Shown here: positions 32,181-37,917 of the stretch, in pieces
Position numbering within the stretch: position 1 is the stretch's first letter
Layout: each line of letters opens with the position of its first letter
From: Haloarcula amylolytica JCM 13557
GTDB taxonomy: Archaea; Halobacteriota; Halobacteria; Halobacteriales; Haloarculaceae
Direction: 5' to 3'
Assembly: GCF_000336615.1 (NCBI RefSeq)
Contig: NZ_AOLW01000020.1
Span: 1-37,917 of the forward strand
Length of the DNA stretch: 37,917 bases
Program-made: the position numbers and the translations under genes
The notes under the pieces: generated by a model
Told to the model about the DNA's origin: nothing
Seen by the model: the letters and a program-made list of their open reading frames with translations, nothing else
Databases searched by the model: none

Positions 32181-33194
32181 CTACGGCGTCACGACGAACT
32201 TCCCGACGCCATCGCGGTCCTGCATCGCCGCAAACGCCGCACCGGTCTCCTCCAGCGAGTACGTCTCGTCGATTTCCGGGGTGAGGTTGCCGTCGGCGAC
32301 GAGCCCGACGAGTCTCTCCAGGTCGCCCTGCGTCCCCATCGTACTCCCGATGACTCGTTTGTGACCGAGGAACAGGTCGGGAATATCGATCTCGGATGTG
32401 CCACCGGCCGTCCGTCCACAGACCGCCATCCGGCCGCCGCGTCGGAGAACGTCCAGACCGAGCTGCGTGTACTCGCCACCGAGATGATTGAGCACGCCGT
32501 CGACGGTTCCGATGTCGGTGACCGCCGCTCGAATCTCGTCCGGGTCGGTGCTCTCGATGGCGTAGTCCAGGCCGAGCGATTCGACCCGGTTCAGTTTCGC
32601 CTGTGAGGACGAGGTCCCGACGCTGTGAGCACCGAGAACGGACGCGAGTTGCACGCCTGCGACGCCGACACCGCCGGTGACGCCCGGGATGAACACCAGA
32701 TCCCCCGGACCGGCCTCAATCCGGCGGAGCATATGGAAGGCCGTCATGTAGGCTGTCGGGAGGGCAGCCGCGTCGACCGTCTCCACGCCGTCGGGGAGCC
32801 TGACGAGGCGATCGGCCTGCACGCGGGCCGCCTCGGCGAGGCCGCCGTGGTACAGCGAGAAGTTCTCACAGAGGTTCTCCGGCCCCTCGCGGCAGTAGCG
32901 ACACGTCCCGCAGGTCTCGTTCGGGCAGAGGACCACACGGTCCCCGGGTTCGACGGCAGTAACGCCCTCGCCCACAGTATCGACGGTGCCGGCGACATCA
33001 AGGCCGCTGACGAACGGCAGGTCGTCCGTGTCGACCATCGCGGAGTCCCCCTCGAGAACCCAGAGGTCGTGGCGGTTGATGGCACACGCCTCCACGGAGA
33101 CCACCGCTTCACCGCGTCCGGGTTCGGGGGTCGGTTGGTTAATAATCGAGACGCCGTCCGGCCCAGTGAGTTCACGGAACGCTGCAGTGCGCAT
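32181..33194 (-). CDS. Medium-chain dehydrogenase/reductase with structural but no catalytic zinc site
   Basis: 337 residues from ATG 33194 (MRTAAFRELTGPDGVSIINQ). The lobe with four cysteines (CPNETCGTCRYCREGPENLC, about 88-107) forms the structural zinc site. The cofactor-binding pattern PGVTGGVGVAGVQLASVLGA (about 160-180) is an NAD(P)H Rossmann motif. The catalytic zinc ligands are not conserved: the usual Cys of GxCxTD is Asn (CAINRHDLWV) and the GHE motif reads GLD. This is the quinone-oxidoreductase-like NRHD subgroup, so the enzyme is more likely an NAD(P)H reductase than an alcohol dehydrogenase. The substrate is unknown. The TATA-like box on the minus strand (33219-33227) supports this start over the ATG at 33230. 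Confidence 0.88.
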   Translation of the reverse strand: MRTAAFRELTGPDGVSIINQPTPEPGRGEAVVSVEACAINRHDLWVLEGDSAMVDTDDLPFVSGLDVAGTVDTVGEGVTAVEPGDRVVLCPNETCGTCRYCREGPENLCENFSLYHGGLAEAARVQADRLVRLPDGVETVDAAALPTAYMTAFHMLRRIEAGPGDLVFIPGVTGGVGVAGVQLASVLGAHSVGTSSSQAKLNRVESLGLDYAIESTDPDEIRAAVTDIGTVDGVLNHLGGEYTQLGLDVLRRGGRMAVCGRTAGGTSEIDIPDLFLGHKRVIGSTMGTQGDLERLVGLVADGNLTPEIDETYSLEETGAAFAAMQDRDGVGKFVVTP

Positions 33195-33274
33195 CGGGCC
33201 TGTGTTGTGCCACGACGGGCTAAACAACACCGAATCGTGGGATGTTGTAACACCCCCGCATTTCGGCCGGTTGC

Positions 33275-34447
33275 TCAGATACCTTGGCTCATGAGGTGGC
33301 TGCGCAGCAGGTCCGCCTCCTTGCTCCCGGCGACGGGATTCACGAGGACCACGACATCGTTATCGTCGAAGGCCCCATCGTTGGCCAACGCTCGCGCGCC
33401 GGCGATGGCTGTCCCACCGGTCGCGCCGGTTTCCGGCCCCATCTCACAGCCGTCGACCGCGCCGGCCAGAATGTCTTTGTCCGGGACGGCGACGCCGTCG
33501 CCGCCCGAGCGGTCGAGCGAGTCGAGTGCCGCCGCGCCAGCAGCGGGGTCGGGGACCTCCAGCGGGCCGACGATGGTGTCGGGGTGCTCGATGGTCGCGG
33601 GTTCGTCGTCGCCCGCGCTCGCGGCGTCAGCGATGGCGGCCGTCGAGTCCGGCTGTGCGGCGTAGATTCGTGGGACTGAGTCCGTGAGGCCGCTGTCGGC
33701 AGCCGCCCGGAACCCACGTTCGAGGCCAACGAGAGTCTCACCGTGGCCGGTGGGGTGGACCACCGCGTCTGGGGCCGTCCAGTCGAGGTCGTCGGCCGTC
33801 TCGAAGGCGACGGATTTGGCTCCCTCGATGCGGAAGGGGTGGCCGGGCGCGACCGGGACCCACCCGTCGGATTCCTCGGCCAGTTCCTCGTCGAACGCCG
33901 AGACAGCGTCGTCGTACCGGCCCTCGACGACGCGCATATCGCCGCCGTGGACGTTCACCATCGCCTTATTGAGGAACGGGCAGCGCGAGGGGACGAATCC
34001 CTTCGATTCGATGCCCGCGCGGGCCGCGTAGGCGGCGTTGGCCTGTGCGCCGTTGCCCGTCGAGGGCGTCACGACGCGCTCAGCCCCGCGCTGCGCGGCG
34101 GCGGTGACCGAAAGCGAGAGCCTGCGGTCGCCCAGCGAGGCCGTGGGATTGCGCCCCTCGTCTTTGACGTACACCGAGTCGACGCCGAGTTCCTCGGCCA
34201 GGTCCGGAACCGGGACCAGCGGCGTCGCCCCCTCGCCGAGCGTCACCGTCGCGTCCTGCGGGAAGGGCCGAAGGGACTCGTACCGGCCCGGTCCCGTCGT
34301 GTCGGGCAGCGCTTCGGGCGTCAGGTCAGGAACGTCGTAGTCGCCGACGAGAACGCCGCCGCAGTCGGGACAGCGGTCGCTCGTGCTGTCGGTTTCCGCG
34401 CCACACGCCGTGCAGATGAGGCCGCGAAACGCCGCAGTCGTCTCCAT
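33275..34447 (-). CDS. Threonine synthase homologue lacking the PLP lysine
   Basis: 390 residues from ATG 34447 (METTAAFRGLICTACGAETD). The N-terminal zinc ribbon (CTAC at 12-15, CPDC at 26-29) is as in archaeal threonine synthases, followed by LGEGATPLVPVPDLAEELGV. The family active-site motif should read NPTGSFKDR; here it is NPTASLGDR, with Gly106 (codon at 34132-34130) where the Schiff-base lysine stands. The phosphate-binding loop TPSTGNGAQANAAYAARAGI and the HPTGHGETLVGLERGF segment are also altered from the usual SSGNAAAA and GGG forms. The protein keeps its length, with no frameshift or stop, so it looks selected for. It probably cannot make threonine and may bind a ligand or regulate. 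It is divergent from the amine-oxidase-like gene. Confidence 0.85.
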   Translation of the reverse strand: METTAAFRGLICTACGAETDSTSDRCPDCGGVLVGDYDVPDLTPEALPDTTGPGRYESLRPFPQDATVTLGEGATPLVPVPDLAEELGVDSVYVKDEGRNPTASLGDRRLSLSVTAAAQRGAERVVTPSTGNGAQANAAYAARAGIESKGFVPSRCPFLNKAMVNVHGGDMRVVEGRYDDAVSAFDEELAEESDGWVPVAPGHPFRIEGAKSVAFETADDLDWTAPDAVVHPTGHGETLVGLERGFRAAADSGLTDSVPRIYAAQPDSTAAIADAASAGDDEPATIEHPDTIVGPLEVPDPAAGAAALDSLDRSGGDGVAVPDKDILAGAVDGCEMGPETGATGGTAIAGARALANDGAFDDNDVVVLVNPVAGSKEADLLRSHLMSQGI

Positions 34448-34530
34448 GGTTCTCTCTGTGGACGGGACGACCAAGTGTGGTCCGGTCCCGCTTCAGCACG
34501 CTCTTGTCCCGGGCGGTCGAACTGGGAAGT

Positions 34531-35784
34531 ATGACAGATGTCGTCGTCGCCGGCGGGGGGCTCTCCGGGCTAGTCGCCGCCAGGCACCTGGCTGCGTCGG
34601 GCCGAGACGTGACCGTCTTCGAGCAGCGCTCGGACGTTGGCGGTCGCGTCCGGACGACCCACGAGGACGGCTACACGTTCGACCGCGGGTTCCAGGTCAT
34701 GTTCACCGCCTACCCCGCGGCGAAGCGCGAACTCGACATCGAGGCGCTGGCTCCGCGGACGTTCACACCGGGCGCGACCATCGCCAGTCCGAACCACCGT
34801 TCGGTGCTGTCGGACCCGCTCCGGAACCCCTCGGCCGCGCCTCAGACGGTGCTCAACACCGACGTTCGCACGGCCGACAAGCTCCGGCTGTTCCGGCTCC
34901 AGCGCGAGCTGGCCAACGTCGAGCCAGTCGAACTGCTCTCCCGGGGTGGAAAGACAATCCGGGAGTACCTCGCCGACTACGGCTTCTCACAGCGGTTCGT
35001 CGAGCGGTTCGCCGCGCCCTTTTACGGCGGCATCACGCTTGACCGCTCGCTGGGAACGGACAGCAGCATCTTCGAGTACACCTACAAGATGCTGAGCGAG
35101 GGGGAGATATTCGTCCCAGCCGACGGGATGCAGGCGATGCCGCGACAGCTCGCCGACCGCGCACGCTCAGCGGGCGCGACCATCGAAACCGACGCGGCCG
35201 TGACGGACCTGGAAACCCACGAAGGCGAGGTCACTGCCGAAGTGGGCAACGAGACGGTGACGGCCGAGAGCGCCGTCGTCGCGACGGACCCGCGAACCGC
35301 GGCGGAGTTGACGGACATCGACGCCATTCCGACCGAGCCGGTCGGCTGTGTCACCCAGTACTTCGCGCTCCCGACGAATCGCGCACCGACGACCGGACAG
35401 CGCATCATCCTCAACGCGGCGGACGACCGGCCGAACACCGTCGCGCCGCTGTCGGCGGTCGCCAGCGAGTACGCCCCCGCCGGGATGGAGTTGTACAGCG
35501 CCACGTTCCTCGGGACGCCGGCGGAAGACGACGCGGAACTGGCCGCAGCGGTCCGGGATGCGCTTCGGTCGTGGTATCCGAACGCGAGCTTCGAGGCGCT
35601 GGAACTGCTCCGGACCGACCGCGTCCCGTTCGCGCAGTTCGCCCAGCCGCCGGGGTATCGGGACTCGCTTCCGGACCCGACAGCGCCGGACGGGAACGCC
35701 GTCTTGGCCGGCGATTACACCCGCTGGTCGTCGATACAGGCTGCGCTGGAAAGCGGCAAGGTCGCCGCTGATCTGCTTCGATAA
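34531..35784 (+). CDS. Flavin amine oxidase/phytoene-desaturase-like protein
   Basis: 417 residues from ATG 34531 (MTDVVVAGGGLSGLVAARHL). An FAD-binding Rossmann fold at the N-terminus (VVVAGGGLSGLVAARHL, then VTVFEQRSDVGGRVRTTHED) with the GG(R) motif. TFDRGFQVMFTAYPAAKREL follows, then ERFAAPFYGGITLDRSLGTD (about 160-180), and a C-terminal FAD motif (NAVLAGDYTRWSSIQAALES). It belongs with NAD(P)-binding amine oxidases and carotenoid desaturases. The substrate pocket cannot be read from sequence. There is no neighbouring carotenoid gene, so a carotenoid role is not supported. The start is 84 bases from the divergent threonine-synthase-like start. Confidence 0.87.
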   Translation: MTDVVVAGGGLSGLVAARHLAASGRDVTVFEQRSDVGGRVRTTHEDGYTFDRGFQVMFTAYPAAKRELDIEALAPRTFTPGATIASPNHRSVLSDPLRNPSAAPQTVLNTDVRTADKLRLFRLQRELANVEPVELLSRGGKTIREYLADYGFSQRFVERFAAPFYGGITLDRSLGTDSSIFEYTYKMLSEGEIFVPADGMQAMPRQLADRARSAGATIETDAAVTDLETHEGEVTAEVGNETVTAESAVVATDPRTAAELTDIDAIPTEPVGCVTQYFALPTNRAPTTGQRIILNAADDRPNTVAPLSAVASEYAPAGMELYSATFLGTPAEDDAELAAAVRDALRSWYPNASFEALELLRTDRVPFAQFAQPPGYRDSLPDPTAPDGNAVLAGDYTRWSSIQAALESGKVAADLLR

Positions 35785-35822
35785 GGAAAACGCCGATACG
35801 ACTGCAGGAAGGGAACGGCGGC

Positions 35823-35978
35823 CTATGCGGCCGGACCGCCGCTATTCGTGTTTCCCTCGTGGTCGTGTCCCTCCCCTTCGAGGACTTCCGAGACGTACTT
35901 TATCGTCGCGAAGTACAGCAGCAGTAGCGAGAGCAGCGTAATCGCGATGAGACCCAGCGCGATTTCTGTCTGAACCAT
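35823..35978 (-). CDS. 51-residue single-helix membrane protein
   Basis: 51 residues from ATG 35978 (MVQTEIALGLIAITLLSLLL). One membrane helix (about 5-27), then a basic-acidic transition (YFATIKYVSEVLEGEG) and a His/Asp/Gly/Asn-rich tail (HDHEGNTNSGGPAA). A minus-strand TATA-like AAATATTTG (36003-36011) lies 25-33 bases upstream, and the frame is closed just beyond it by the neighbouring gene. The promoter and the sensible membrane topology are the reasons to accept it. The longer upstream frame is the tail of the metallophosphoesterase gene in another frame. Function unknown. Confidence 0.6.
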   Translation of the reverse strand: MVQTEIALGLIAITLLSLLLLYFATIKYVSEVLEGEGHDHEGNTNSGGPAA

Positions 35979-36015
35979 GTTCCAGCGTCCACCGTCGCAG
36001 GCCAAATATTTACCG

Positions 36016-36696
36016 TTATAACATTCGACGGAACTCACCCAGCGGCGGGAACGACAGGGTCTCCCGCCCGCTCTCGTCCCAGACGACCGGCTCAAGTCGG
36101 TCGGCGTCGGTGACGAGTGGAGACTGGAAGTCGCCGGCACGCATCTCGTTGACCTCGACGCCGGCGTTCAGCCTGTTGAACGACGGGAGCATCACCACGT
36201 CGCTGCCGCGGTACTGGCCGCTCCCGGCGAGATAGCAGGGCCGGCGCTGGCCCTCGATGGAGATGGTCGGGTGGTCGTGCCCGACGACGTAGCGCTCTGC
36301 GTCGACTTCGGGAGCCTCGTGACCGTGACAGACCACGGTATCGCCGACCCAGTACTCCGTCTCGGTCGGGCCGTCCCAGACACTGTCGAGCATCGTGTCG
36401 TGGTTGCCCGGCGTCACGACCAACCGCGCGCCGACTTCCTGACAGGCGCTCTTGAGCCCCGCCACGGTGCTCTCGACCGACCGAGGAACGGTCTGGAACG
36501 AGTGGAGGAGGTCGCCGGCGACGACGACCTCCTCGGGGCCGTGGCGCTCGACGAGCGACTGGAACCGCTGGACCATGTCCGAACCGGACCCGACCGGCAG
36601 TTCGAGATTCCCACCAGTACCCCGGCCGACGTGGAGATCCGCGACGACGAGCGTCTCCCCGAGCAGGAGCGCCCGGTCGTCGTAACTGGCTGTCAT
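36016..36696 (-). CDS. Calcineurin-like metallophosphoesterase
   Basis: 226 residues from ATG 36696 (MTASYDDRALLLGETLVVAD). A GTG at 36738 and an ATG at 36753 lie in frame, but the TATA-like CAATATAAC (36722-36730, minus strand) is 26-34 bases from 36696 and overlaps the upstream options. All five family motifs are visible: DLHVGR, GDLLHS, PGNHD, a His in VCHGHE, and GHDHP. Two metal ions (Mn or Fe) are expected at this site. It resembles small archaeal phosphoesterases near the SbcD/Mre11 and YfcE types, but has no C-terminal capping domain, so the substrate (nucleic acid or nucleotide) is open. It is divergent from the winged-helix regulator. Confidence 0.9.
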   Translation of the reverse strand: MTASYDDRALLLGETLVVADLHVGRGTGGNLELPVGSGSDMVQRFQSLVERHGPEEVVVAGDLLHSFQTVPRSVESTVAGLKSACQEVGARLVVTPGNHDTMLDSVWDGPTETEYWVGDTVVCHGHEAPEVDAERYVVGHDHPTISIEGQRRPCYLAGSGQYRGSDVVMLPSFNRLNAGVEVNEMRAGDFQSPLVTDADRLEPVVWDESGRETLSFPPLGEFRRML

Positions 36697-36721
36697 CGCC
36701 GTCCAGTCGGCGCTGGTGACG

Positions 36722-36730
36722 GTTATATTG
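36722..36730 (-). promoter_or_regulatory. TATA box setting the metallophosphoesterase start
   Basis: CAATATAAC on the minus strand, 26-34 bases upstream of the ATG at 36696. Confidence 0.55.
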
Positions 36731-36803
36731 TCGGTCACGGCGACGGGCCCCATCGCAGGCGGCCGGACCGCGGCCGAATGTCTCGGCCTGACAGTGTCGG
36801 TGG

Positions 36804-36812
36804 TATTTTTAC
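36804..36812 (+). promoter_or_regulatory. TATA box for the winged-helix regulator gene
   Basis: TATTTTTAC lies 23-31 bases before the ATG at 36835, fitting a leaderless transcript. Confidence 0.6.
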
Positions 36813-36834
36813 CTGCGACTCCCGTGACTTCTGT

Positions 36835-37602
36835 ATGGTCGACGTCCTGGAGAACAAGCGGGCCGCGACGCGGTTTCGGGTCCTCGTGGAGATCGCCGAG
36901 CGCCAGCCCGCGGTGAGTCAGGGCGAAATCGCCGACGCCGTCGGCGTGACGAGCCAGGCCGTCAGCGAGTACATCCGTGAACTCGTCGACGACGGCCTCG
37001 TCGAGAAGGAAGGGCGGTCGCGCTACCGCGTCACCAAGGAGGGCGTCGACTGGGTGTTCCAGTCCGCCACCGACGTGCGCCGGTTCGCCGACCACGTCAC
37101 CGACGACGTGCTTGGCAGCGTGCAGGAGGACGCCGCCATTGCCACGGCGGACCTGGCTGAGGGCGAGACGGTCACGCTCTCGCTGTCGGACGGCCTGTTG
37201 CACGCCGACCCCGGCGGTGGCGACGCAACGGGCGTGACGACGACCAGCGCCGCAGAGGGCGAAGTCGTCGGTGTCACCGGCTTCGAGGGCGTCATCGACC
37301 TCGACCCCGGCCACGTCAGCGTGATACAGGTCCCGCCGGTCCGGTCGGGGCCGGTCGAGAACGTCGACGACATCGCCGCGGCCTGTGCGGACGCCCCCAT
37401 CGTCACCGCCGCGGGTGTCGAGGCCGTCGTCGCGCTCCGCGATGCCGACATCGAACCGACGACGCACTTCGCGGCGGGCGAGGTGGCCGCCGACGCCGCA
37501 TCTCGGGGACTCGATGCCGTCGTCGTCGCGACACAGGACACCGTCGGTCGTGTGACCGACGCCCTCCGCGACGCGAGCGTCGACTACGATGTGACGCAGT
37601 AA
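36835..37602 (+). CDS. Winged-helix transcription regulator with a C-terminal ligand-like domain
   Basis: 255 residues from ATG 36835 (MVDVLENKRAATRFRVLVEI). Residues about 10-75 form a MarR-like winged helix: QGEIADAVGVTSQAVSEYIR, then LVEKEGRSRYRVTKEGVDWV with the wing. The C-terminal part (about 95-255) is acidic and alpha/beta (VVGVTGFEGVIDLDPGHVSV, then AAACADAPIVTAAGVEAVVA, then AADAASRGLDAVVVATQDTV). The whole arrangement is known from archaeal conserved regulators; the C-terminal domain may bind a small ligand. No metal site is visible. It is divergent from the phosphoesterase gene with about 140 bp shared. It could regulate itself and that gene, but no binding site can be pointed out. 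Confidence 0.82.
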   Translation: MVDVLENKRAATRFRVLVEIAERQPAVSQGEIADAVGVTSQAVSEYIRELVDDGLVEKEGRSRYRVTKEGVDWVFQSATDVRRFADHVTDDVLGSVQEDAAIATADLAEGETVTLSLSDGLLHADPGGGDATGVTTTSAAEGEVVGVTGFEGVIDLDPGHVSVIQVPPVRSGPVENVDDIAAACADAPIVTAAGVEAVVALRDADIEPTTHFAAGEVAADAASRGLDAVVVATQDTVGRVTDALRDASVDYDVTQ

Positions 37603-37648
37603 CCAGCAAGTAGCGGGACTTTTCCGGTCGGCTACCGTCGGGACAGCC

Positions 37649-37804
37649 ATGAGCGACCACGAGATGCACGAAGCCGTCGAAGCGTTTCTGAGCGAAGCCG
37701 ACAACGCATACGACGAGTACGAGCAAGGCTACACCGACGCTGATGCGACGCTCCGGCGACTGGAGACGGCTATCGAGGAACTGCGGACGGCAACCGAGGA
37801 TTGA
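37649..37804 (+). CDS. 51-residue acidic helical protein
   Basis: 51 residues from ATG 37649 (MSDHEMHEAVEAFLSEADNA, then YDEYEQGYTDADATLRRLET). It is strongly acidic and predicted to be a single helical hairpin or coiled coil. The pattern near LRRLETAIEELRTA resembles small coiled-coil proteins such as the exonuclease VII small subunit, but it lacks that family's LE-x(3)-G motif, so I do not name it. The stop codon lies at the boundary with the IS200/IS605-type end; the insertion may have cut or replaced the original C-terminus. It begins 46 bases after the regulator stop, and a weak TATA-like ACTTTTCC lies at 37618-37625. Confidence 0.55.
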   Translation: MSDHEMHEAVEAFLSEADNAYDEYEQGYTDADATLRRLETAIEELRTATED

Positions 37805-37917
37805 CCTCCTCCCACGCCTGAAGGCGCGGGATTCCCGCGGCACCGCACCGCTAGGTTGGGAGTTTCAGGTTTGTAGCCAGGTCGGCATGACCGGACTCCT
37901 GGCGGGGCCAAGCCGCC
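37805..37917 (-). mobile_element. Right end of an IS200/IS605-type (TnpB/IS1341) element, running out of the window
   Basis: CCTCCTCCCACGCC-TGAA-GGCGCGGG with ATTCCCGCGG following is the hairpin-rich end known from haloarchaeal IS1341-type elements. CCCACGCC pairs with GGCGCGGG apart from one A-C mismatch (37811-37830), and CGCGGG pairs with CCCGCG (37825-37839) as an alternative hairpin. On the minus strand an open frame ends with a TAG at 37853-37851, with the last residues reading SGHADLATNLKLPT; this could be the C-terminus of TnpB, but only about 22 codons are visible. The TnpB-guide (omega) RNA would be expected to run through this end. The assignment rests on the hairpin pattern and remembered examples. 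Confidence 0.55.

Noticed and set aside
36016..37704. A 562-codon extension of the metallophosphoesterase frame
   Set aside because: The extra part is antisense to the winged-helix gene; the TATA box at 36722-36730 and family length fix the start at 36696.
37649..37804. Exonuclease VII small subunit
   Set aside because: Size and helical character are similar, but the family's conserved LE and Gly positions are absent and no large-subunit gene is near.
1..37917. CRISPR array, rRNA genes, prophage block or other tRNA genes
   Set aside because: No regularly spaced repeats, no rRNA-like stretches, no phage structural genes; only one cloverleaf was found.

Overview
The window is a haloarchaeal chromosome segment. 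It is GC-rich with strong C/G third-position bias, its proteins are acidic, genes are tightly packed, and many genes have a TATA-like box about 25-30 bases upstream of the start codon, which suggests leaderless mRNAs. The archaeal gene set (PAN, L44e, S27e, aIF2-alpha, Nop10, archaeal CoaBC, PilA-type pilins) agrees. From memory, the L44e protein matches the Haloarcula marismortui ribosomal protein, so I infer Haloarcula or a close relative.

Layout. 1-2.4 kb: the start of pan (minus strand, cut by the window edge), a short thioredoxin-reductase-like flavoprotein and an M48 membrane protease. 2.4-7.2 kb: a translationally coupled envelope operon (DUF4129 protein, small membrane protein, DUF58 protein, large polytopic protein). 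7.2-8.4 kb: coaBC. 8.5-16.5 kb: a nine-gene Mrp-type cation/proton antiporter operon with overlapping genes, opening with a universal-stress-like/MnhE fusion and ending with three antiporter-like large subunits. 16.7-18.6 kb: two PilA-type pilin genes flanking a membrane-anchored winged-helix protein. 18.9-24.0 kb: a secreted protein coupled to a polytopic membrane protein, an hpt-type phosphoribosyltransferase, a small membrane protein, the initiator tRNA-Met gene with a duplicated piece of its 3' end, then a GT2 glycosyltransferase plus GtrA pair. 24.2-26.5 kb: a DUF2298 membrane protein. 26.5-29.6 kb: two small conserved proteins and the translation operon L44e-S27e-aIF2alpha-Nop10-PAC2. 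29.7-32.1 kb: a membrane J-domain protein and two UspA genes around an 80-base fold-back sequence. 32.2-35.8 kb: a medium-chain dehydrogenase, a threonine-synthase homologue without its PLP lysine, and a flavin amine oxidase-like protein. 35.8-37.9 kb: a 51-residue membrane peptide, a metallophosphoesterase, a winged-helix regulator, a 51-residue acidic protein and the end of an IS200/IS605 (TnpB-type) element.

How the genes fit together. The Mrp operon should exchange Na+ for H+ across the membrane, a core need of a salt-in halophile. The pilins, GT2/GtrA pair, DUF2298 protein and polytopic proteins point to cell-surface assembly and glycosylation, although no shared operon proves this. The translation operon is the familiar archaeal arrangement. 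There is no CRISPR array, prophage or large genomic island. The unusual points are degenerate or rearranged members of known families (lysine-less threonine synthase, third antiporter subunit with Asn for the TM7 Lys, Usp-MnhE fusion) and small structured DNA elements (tRNA 3'-end duplication, 80-base palindrome, operator-like palindrome across a TATA box). I did not find a clearly new multi-gene system.
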